Made by a program: the position numbers and the translations under genes. The notes below the pieces were generated by a model. It saw nothing but the letters and a program-made list of their open reading frames with translations, had not been told where the DNA came from and did not search any database. This document shows positions 58,515 to 64,000 of a DNA stretch of 64,000 nt, one piece after another; within the stretch, counting starts at the first letter, position 1, and the number at the start of each line of letters is the position of its first letter. Source of the stretch: Murdochiella vaginalis (lineage in GTDB: Bacteria; Bacillota; Clostridia; Tissierellales; Peptoniphilaceae); contig NZ_LT632322.1 of assembly GCF_900119705.1 (NCBI RefSeq), positions 1,240,001 through 1,304,000 of the forward strand, written 5' to 3'.

Positions 58515-58550
58515 TGAAGAAAAGAGACCACAATGAAAATGCGTGGCCTC
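58515..58550 (-). terminator. Terminator after the J-domain gene
   Basis: GAGGCCAC / GTGGTCTC stem (one G-U pair) with an 11-nt loop, then TTTTCTTC on the minus strand. It isolates the V-ATPase operon, whose promoter should lie in 58459-58514; no consensus promoter is obvious there. Confidence 0.8.
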
Positions 58551-58559
58551 TTCGTCGAT

Positions 58560-59405
58560 TTACCGATATTTCTTATAGCGTTCAATATTTTCCTTGGAGA
58601 GGAATTCATAGGCGGCATTGATTTCCTGAAATTTTGTCGTCGCTGCCGGATCTTTATTGATATCCGGATGATATTTTTTCGCCAACTTACGATATGCCAG
58701 CTTCACTTCGTATTCCGTCGTATCGGTTGAAACTCCCAGCACATGGCAGCTCTTTTCGTAGGTAGAACGAAATTGTTCCATCGGATTGGGTCCCGCCCAA
58801 GTATCTTGTCCGTAACCATTTTGTCCGCTTCCGTAGCCGTAACCACCATAGCTCTGACCGCCAAAGCCGGAAGAGCCGCCCGTGCGTGAACCGTATTGTC
58901 CATCCGAGCGGTAGTAAAAGCCGCCGTTGCGAAAGAATTCGTTAAAGATACGATCCCACTTTTCTTTTTCACGACGTTGCGCCTCCTCGCGCTTTCTCAC
59001 CTCTTCCTCCCACAGCTTTCGACGATACGCCGCTCCATAGCTCGAAAAATTGCGATTGGAGGATTTTCCCTGTCGCAAATCATCCGAAAGATCATAAAGG
59101 TATTCGGTAAATACATATTTTCCGTATTCCAGCATGGAGACAAAACCACGCCCCAACAGCGGGAAAAGCACTAAAATAAGGAAGATGAGCCATACCCAGG
59201 CCGGAAGCCGTATGATAGGGATGAAAAAGAAGAAAAACGGCATGGAAAACAGCATCGTTGCTAAGCACCCAACCAAGGGCGCAAAAAAAGCGCGAATCCG
59301 TTCCACCAGAGTCACTGCAAATTCCAACAAAAGAATCAGCCCCGAAAACAACAGGTCTACCCCTTTTGCTAACGCGTATAGGATATGTCCCAAGACCACT
59401 TTCAT
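58560..59405 (-). CDS. Membrane protein with C-terminal J domain
   Basis: A 281-residue DnaJ-domain protein. Two or three hydrophobic segments fill residues about 6-90. A charged helical stretch ([25 protein letters not shown]) follows, then a Gly/Tyr/Ser-rich linker (about 165-205). The C-terminal J domain (about 218-281) has the HPD motif in [13 protein letters not shown]. Such proteins present Hsp70 to membrane-bound clients. ATG at 59405 is chosen for its GAGGAAAAAC site. It is divergent from the short-chain dehydrogenase gene and monocistronic. Confidence 0.82.
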   Translation of the reverse strand: MKVVLGHILYALAKGVDLLFSGLILLLEFAVTLVERIRAFFAPLVGCLATMLFSMPFFFFFIPIIRLPAWVWLIFLILVLFPLLGRGFVSMLEYGKYVFTEYLYDLSDDLRQGKSSNRNFSSYGAAYRRKLWEEEVRKREEAQRREKEKWDRIFNEFFRNGGFYYRSDGQYGSRTGGSSGFGGQSYGGYGYGSGQNGYGQDTWAGPNPMEQFRSTYEKSCHVLGVSTDTTEYEVKLAYRKLAKKYHPDINKDPAATTKFQEINAAYEFLSKENIERYKKYR

Positions 59406-59431
59406 GTTTTTCCTCATCTTCCCTACACAGA

Positions 59432-59454
59432 AACAAAAGCTGTAAGCTTTTGTT
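59432..59454. other. Hairpin in the J-domain gene leader
   Basis: AACAAAAGC-TGTAA-GCTTTTGTT, a perfect 9-bp stem. On the minus strand T residues follow, so it could attenuate; evidence is limited. Confidence 0.45.
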
Positions 59455-59498
59455 CAACATGTGATAAAAAATTCTCACCTTACAATTATTTTTTCCAT

Positions 59499-59517
59499 GG
59501 TATCATACCCCTATAAT
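59499..59517 (+). promoter_or_regulatory. Promoter region of the short-chain dehydrogenase with embedded inverted repeat
   Basis: TATAAT at 59512-59517 is the probable -10; the -35 region is only T rich. GGTATCATACC (59499-59509), an 11-bp inverted repeat, sits directly upstream of the -10 and could be an operator. Confidence 0.5.
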
Positions 59518-59542
59518 AGAGGAAATAAAAGCGGAGGAAAAA

Positions 59543-60283
59543 ATGACATCGCATACCATTCTCATTACCGGCGCCTCGCGAGGAATTGGCCGCGCCTGTG
59601 CACTGGCGCTGGCCCGTCCCGACGTAAAATTGATCATTCATTATCATCTTCGTGCGGCAGCTGCCGAAGAGACGGCCGATCTCTGCCGCAAGAAAGGAGC
59701 GGAAGCGTTCGTCTTACAGGCGGACATCGCTTCTTCTTCCGAAGTAAATCGCCTGTTTTTACAAGCGGAACAACATTTTTCGCCTGTGGACATCGTAGTC
59801 AATAATGTAGGTGTCGCGGTATACGGTCAATTGCAGGATATTTCGGATGACGAGTGGCAGCGCGTCTTTGCGACCAATGTCAACGGCATGTTTTATTGCA
59901 CGAGAAGGGCTCTTCCCGGCATGATTTCCCGGAAATGGGGGCGCATCATTAACGTTTCCAGCATGTGGGGCCAGGTCGGTGCATCCTGCGAAGTGCTGTA
60001 TTCCGCGACCAAAGGAGCAGTGGATGCCTTTACCAAAGCCGCCGCAAAAGAGCTGGTATACTCCGGTATCACGGTGAATGCGGTTTCTCCCGGCGTTGTG
60101 GACACCGATATGTTTTCTGCGCTCGGTGAGGATACAGCACAGGATGTCGTGTCGGACATTCCACTGGGACGAACGTTACGTCCGCAGGAAATTGCTCTCT
60201 GGGTCCGTCATTTCGCGGCGGAAGAAGCGGAAGCGGTCACCGGGCAAATTCTCGGCATCAACGGCGGAATGGAAATCCACTAA
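59543..60283 (+). CDS. Short-chain dehydrogenase/reductase (FabG-like)
   Basis: NAD(P)-dependent SDR of 246 residues. The nucleotide-binding TGASRGIGRACA motif is at about residues 9-20. NNVGV replaces the usual NNAG motif. The catalytic Ser lies in NVSSMWG, and the Tyr-xxx-Lys pair in YSATKGA. The C-terminal GQILGINGGMEIH matches the FabG type. It is a single gene with GGAGG before the ATG, not inside a fatty acid cluster, so 3-oxoacyl-ACP reductase activity is possible but not shown. It ends 2 bp from the convergent addA stop with no terminator between. Confidence 0.87.
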   Translation: MTSHTILITGASRGIGRACALALARPDVKLIIHYHLRAAAAEETADLCRKKGAEAFVLQADIASSSEVNRLFLQAEQHFSPVDIVVNNVGVAVYGQLQDISDDEWQRVFATNVNGMFYCTRRALPGMISRKWGRIINVSSMWGQVGASCEVLYSATKGAVDAFTKAAAKELVYSGITVNAVSPGVVDTDMFSALGEDTAQDVVSDIPLGRTLRPQEIALWVRHFAAEEAEAVTGQILGINGGMEIH

Positions 60284-60285
60284 TT

Positions 60286-63200
60286 TTATCTTATGGTCAG
60301 TGCATCGGCGCGACCGAAGCGGATCCAATATAAGTACGCGCTTGCGACCGGCTTGTGATACGCCAACGTAAGCGCCTTCGCATACAGCGAAAGCTGCTCG
60401 CGATAGCGTTCGGGATCCGGTCTCCGGTCAGACTTAAAGTCGATGAGCAAAAGACGATCCGGTAAAACGACAAAGAGATCAATCTGCCCATCCACTGCAA
60501 TCTCCCCTTCCCCATACGGCATGCGCATGGTAAAGCTGCGCTCCCGTTGCACCGTGTCGCGGTTGGCGATAACCGCCTTGCCGAGAGAACTGTCAAAGAA
60601 TTGTCGAAGCAATCCTTCGTCCAACCAAGCGCGCTCCTGTTCGGTAAACAGAGCGCGTTTTTGCATCGCATCCAGTGCCTCGCGCATGGCCTCTTCTGTA
60701 TAGTGCTGAAGCGGCAGATTCTGTAACGCGCGATGCAATAGGGTACCGACCGTTGCCGCATCGACTCCCTGTTTTTCTGCAAGAAAGGGTGGCAAGGGCG
60801 GAAGCGCTTGCTCCTCCTGCTCGACAGCAGGCTTTGCGGAAGGCCACCAGGGCCAGTCCTGAAAATGGCCGTCTAAAATCCGATTCTTTTGGGACAGCTG
60901 TGAAACCGTCATTTTAAGCGGATGAGGCGCTGTTTCCGTTTTGGGTGTGAGATCATCCAGTATCTTCAGGGCCTTCGAGACAGAGAATGCCTCTTGCTGT
61001 ACCGTCTCCGCCGGCAAGGATAAGGGTCCACGATAGTCATCCCCCGGTGCAAGCACAACGTGCAATTTTTGTCGTGCCGGATCCATTGGATCACTTGCAG
61101 AAAGCACATCCAAAATCCAGAATAGCAGGGTTTCATCCTGATTCAAAGCATCCTGCAACGCTGTCGCGCTCGTTTTAGGCAACGTCGCCCCTTTCGGCAT
61201 TTTCCCGACAATAACCAATTTCTCCATCGCCCGAGTCATCGCTACATAGAGGACACGCACTTCCTCCGCACGGTTCCGTTGACGAATCGCCTCCAGAATC
61301 AGGCGGTGCATGACCGTTTTTCGCTGAATCAAAACACCCTTTTCGACGTGCGTATCACGTAAACAAAGTGCTATACCAACATCCTCGTCATACACCATCC
61401 AAAAGTTCTTCTCTTTTCTACTGAATTTTTTACCAGTGCCCACCAAAAAAACAACAGGAAACTGCAGTCCCTTCGCTTTATGAATGCTCATTAGGCGCAC
61501 CACATCATCTTCTTCCGATAACGGTTCCGACGGTTGCGTATCTTCCGCGTTTTCCGTCCGTTGATCCATGTACGAAAGAAAACTGGTTAAATCACTACCT
61601 TCCTTGCTCTCCCATTCTTCTGCCATTCGTACCAAAGTCATGAGATTTCGCTGCCGTTGCTCGCCATCCGGAAGTGCGGTGATATAGGCCAATAAGCCGC
61701 TTTCCTCAAAAAGCATCGTCATCCATTCGGATAACGGCATCTCGGTATAGCGTTCACGCCAAGTCTGACGTTTCGCAAAAAACCGCTCCCGTTTTTTTGC
61801 AAGCTCCGAATCGTCATCCTCGGTCAATGTCCGAACCGCCTCGTAAAAAGGTCCCTCCGGGTAGGCAATGCGCAAGCGTGCCATTTCCTCTTCGGTAAAT
61901 CCCCCGATACAGGAAAGCAGGGTGGAGAGCATGGCGACATCATGTGCGCGATTGTCCAATATACGCAGAAGATTTTTTGCCAGCAGCACCTCAATATCCT
62001 TGTTCTCCGTATTCTGCGCCTCCATATAAAATGGTATGCGGTAGTGGTGGAAAACCGTACGATAATTGATCAATGGAGCATTTTGGCGAGAAAGCACAGC
62101 ACAATCGCGATAATGTCCGCCATTTTGCACATGCTCAGCGATGGCATGCGCCACATAAAACGCCTCCGAAGAAATCGCATCCAAAAAGCCGGGTGCTTCG
62201 CCCTCATCCTCTTCTTCCTCTTCCACGCGATCCTGAAGTACACAGATGGTGACCTTTCCTTTGTCGGCATGCGGACGATTCGTGCGTGCTAAATGGCCCG
62301 GCGTGGCATAATCCACACCTCCCCGCTCCTTGGTCATCAAGGGTGAAAAAAGAAGGTTCACGAAATCGAGAATCTCCGGTTCGCTGCGAAAGTTCAGTGT
62401 AAGGTCAATGGCTTCATCCTGTTCGGACGCCCGATAAGCCTCATAACGTCGCACGAAGTTTTCCGGTAACGCCCGGCGGAAGCCGTAGATGGATTGTTTG
62501 GTATCTCCGACAAAAAACAGATTGTCTCCAGAAGAAATTTTTTCTATGATCGCCTCCTGAATGGCGTTGGCATCCTGATATTCATCAAAGAAAATCAGGC
62601 GATAACGCGCCTTAAGCTCCTCGACGACCTCCGGCAGACGAAGCAGCTTCAGCAAGTGATGTTCGACATCCGAAAAATCCATGCCGTTTTGTTCCTCTTT
62701 GCCTTCACGAAAACGTTCGGCAAAGGTCCAGGCGAGTGCCGCCAGCGGGCGCATCACCGCAAGAAGTTCAACCTGCTCCCTCGTAATGCGTTCCGGGTCA
62801 TACAAAGCAAGTGAGGCCTCCAATTTCTTCCATTCCTTTTTAATCTGATCGCGCAGGTCCTTTAAGGCATCCTTGCAGGCTACCGCTTCGGCGCCATGTT
62901 GCTTTTCGCGCACGGAAGGAAGCCGCTCGAACGAAAAAGCGATGGTATCTCCCCATAGTGCGGCAAGCTGTTCCTCTTCTTCCGCAGAAAGGCGAAGGGG
63001 ACCCTTGTCTCCTTCGCATGCTCGGAAAAGAGTATATCGAAGCGCAGCGATTTCTTTGGTAAAAAACAAGGAGGCGAATTCCGGAAGAGCCTCCCAAGGG
63101 TGCTCTTCCATCTGCCGAAGCAGGCGCTCGATCGCGAAAGCATGCGGAAAAACCAACAGCCTTAGCACGCCTTGGAAAATATGATGTTGCGTCTCTTTCG

Positions 63201-63834
63201 TAGTCAACGAGCGCAGCGTTTCCCGCATCCAGCCGATGGGATCCGTTTGGCTTTGTGAAAGCGTATACCATTGTAAAATCAGCTTTCGTATCTCTTCATC
63301 GCCTTGTCGGTTGCCATCGACGTAATTTTCTAAAAACGCGCTCACGTCTTCCGGCGGTACCGAAAAATCCAACGCGGATGTATCCAAGGCTTGTTCCTGA
63401 TATGCGGCAGAAAGGGTTTCTTCCATCGCCTCGTCCCGTAAGGCTGCCAATCTTCGTCCGGAAAGGATGTGAACGTTGGGATCCCGATCCAGCCGATCAA
63501 AATTGCGTTGCAGCACTTCCAGGCAGAAGGCATGCAGCGTTTGAATGTTGGCAGAGGAGAGACGATTGCGCTGTGCAAACAGCCATGGGCGGTCGGCGCC
63601 TTCTTTTTGCACTTCTTCCTGCAAGGCTTGCCGAATACGCGTGCGCATTTCCCCTGCCGCTTTTTTCGTAAATGTGACGATCAACATTTCCTCTATACCG
63701 ATGTGCTCTTCTACCAACTGACGGCGAATGCGCTCCACCAGAACCCCGGTTTTCCCGGCGCCGGCCTGTGCCGACACGATGCGGTTTTTGCGCTCCGGAC
63801 GCAAGGCCTGTTCCTGTTCCACAGTAAATTTCAT
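60286..63834 (-). CDS. addA: ATP-dependent helicase/nuclease subunit A
   Basis: Helicase-nuclease subunit of AddAB, which resects double-strand breaks to start recombination. It has 1182 residues. UvrD-type helicase motifs are present: motif I SAQAGAGKTG (about 21-30), Ia VTFTKKAAGEMRTRI, II IFFDEYQDAN, III FVGDTKQSIYGFR, IV region LNFRSEPEILDFV, V SIHKAKGLQFPVVF, VI RVLYVAMTRAMEKL. The C-terminal RecB-type nuclease has VDGQIDLFVV and LLIDFKSDR. Its start overlaps the addB stop as ATGA, and the pair is co-transcribed. Confidence 0.96.
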   Translation of the reverse strand: MKFTVEQEQALRPERKNRIVSAQAGAGKTGVLVERIRRQLVEEHIGIEEMLIVTFTKKAAGEMRTRIRQALQEEVQKEGADRPWLFAQRNRLSSANIQTLHAFCLEVLQRNFDRLDRDPNVHILSGRRLAALRDEAMEETLSAAYQEQALDTSALDFSVPPEDVSAFLENYVDGNRQGDEEIRKLILQWYTLSQSQTDPIGWMRETLRSLTTKETQHHIFQGVLRLLVFPHAFAIERLLRQMEEHPWEALPEFASLFFTKEIAALRYTLFRACEGDKGPLRLSAEEEEQLAALWGDTIAFSFERLPSVREKQHGAEAVACKDALKDLRDQIKKEWKKLEASLALYDPERITREQVELLAVMRPLAALAWTFAERFREGKEEQNGMDFSDVEHHLLKLLRLPEVVEELKARYRLIFFDEYQDANAIQEAIIEKISSGDNLFFVGDTKQSIYGFRRALPENFVRRYEAYRASEQDEAIDLTLNFRSEPEILDFVNLLFSPLMTKERGGVDYATPGHLARTNRPHADKGKVTICVLQDRVEEEEEDEGEAPGFLDAISSEAFYVAHAIAEHVQNGGHYRDCAVLSRQNAPLINYRTVFHHYRIPFYMEAQNTENKDIEVLLAKNLLRILDNRAHDVAMLSTLLSCIGGFTEEEMARLRIAYPEGPFYEAVRTLTEDDDSELAKKRERFFAKRQTWRERYTEMPLSEWMTMLFEESGLLAYITALPDGEQRQRNLMTLVRMAEEWESKEGSDLTSFLSYMDQRTENAEDTQPSEPLSEEDDVVRLMSIHKAKGLQFPVVFLVGTGKKFSRKEKNFWMVYDEDVGIALCLRDTHVEKGVLIQRKTVMHRLILEAIRQRNRAEEVRVLYVAMTRAMEKLVIVGKMPKGATLPKTSATALQDALNQDETLLFWILDVLSASDPMDPARQKLHVVLAPGDDYRGPLSLPAETVQQEAFSVSKALKILDDLTPKTETAPHPLKMTVSQLSQKNRILDGHFQDWPWWPSAKPAVEQEEQALPPLPPFLAEKQGVDAATVGTLLHRALQNLPLQHYTEEAMREALDAMQKRALFTEQERAWLDEGLLRQFFDSSLGKAVIANRDTVQRERSFTMRMPYGEGEIAVDGQIDLFVVLPDRLLLIDFKSDRRPDPERYREQLSLYAKALTLAYHKPVASAYLYWIRFGRADALTIR

Positions 63835-64000
63835 TGCTCCCCTCCTTTCTGTTCATACTCGTTTGCTTCGGTTGCATCCTCTGCGCTTGCGATGAGGCCG
63901 TCTTTCCAATCTTTCCAGCCGATTTTTTCGACAAATCGTTGCTGCGTGTAGTGCCTCTGCTTTTCAAAGCGGCAGACCGACTGAAATGGACAATACGCGC
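63831..64000 (-). CDS. addB: ATP-dependent helicase/deoxyribonuclease subunit B, C-terminal end (partial)
   Basis: The reverse complement is open from the window edge to TGA at 63831-63833. The last residues include CPFQSVCRFEKQRHY, which fits the C-terminal Cys cluster motif (CPxxxxCxF) of AddB that helps hold a 4Fe-4S cluster around its nuclease domain. The tail is charged. The stop overlaps the addA start. The remainder lies outside the window. Confidence 0.88.
   Translation of the reverse strand, partial: AYCPFQSVCRFEKQRHYTQQRFVEKIGWKDWKDGLIASAEDATEANEYEQKGGEQ

Overview
The window looks like the chromosome of a non-spore-forming anaerobic Firmicute (Clostridia/Tissierellia type). Support: a PASTA-bearing division PBP, an MraZ-headed dcw cluster, a V-type ATPase operon, rubrerythrin and an [Fe-S] cysteine desulfidase, AddAB instead of RecBCD, and strong AGGAGG ribosome binding sites. 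Base composition is near 50% GC. A Peptoniphilaceae relative such as Murdochiella would fit, but that is inference only. I see no prophage, transposase, integrase or CRISPR array. This is mostly core genome with a few odd non-coding regions.

Layout. 1-3728 (minus): leuS (partial), asnS, rarA. 3744-14147 (minus): one compact division/wall transcription unit, mraZ-rsmH-ftsL-PBP2B-mraY-murD-ftsW-ftsQ-ftsZ-nrdR, with a clear promoter, a three-repeat MraZ operator and a terminator. murE, murF, murG, murC, murB and ftsA are absent from it. 14162-18240 (minus): lgt, a TIGR01906-type membrane protein, yebC, a YigZ/IMPACT protein and hflX. 18437-23546 (plus): a class A PBP followed by an OmpR-type two-component system. 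23543-33265 (minus): hslR-divIC-tilS-hpt-ftsH-membrane protein-pyrG-ECF S component-coaX-dus. This is the classical divIC/tilS/hpt/ftsH/coaX/dus neighbourhood without its sporulation genes.

33349-41105: dut, a Cof-type phosphatase, a zinc metallopeptidase, tRNA-Thr, a cyclophilin, a structured non-coding region, a surface protein with a variant sorting motif, tRNA-Ala, a cysteine desulfidase and rubrerythrin. 41133-47179: a convergent spacer holding seven 53-bp tandem hairpin repeats and a duplicated 62-bp block, then a complete minus-strand rRNA operon (promoter, 16S, tRNA-Ala, 23S, 5S, tRNA-fMet, terminator). Its 23S gene carries a 193-nt AT-rich intervening sequence in helix 45. 47347-64000: L-asparaginase, an ABC exporter, the nine-gene V-ATPase operon, a membrane J-domain protein, a short-chain dehydrogenase, and addA with the 3' end of addB.

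The genes work together mainly in wall synthesis and division (dcw cluster, both PBPs, lgt, the two-component system beside a PBP), translation (synthetases, tRNAs, rRNA, TilS, Dus, HslR), cofactor and nucleotide supply (CoaX with its probable pantothenate transporter, PyrG, Hpt, Dut) and ion-driven energy conversion (V-ATPase). The most unusual signals are non-coding: the 53-bp hairpin array, the structured locus upstream of the cyclophilin gene, the 23S intervening sequence, and a perfect palindrome with a G8 tract at the ABC exporter's ribosome binding site.
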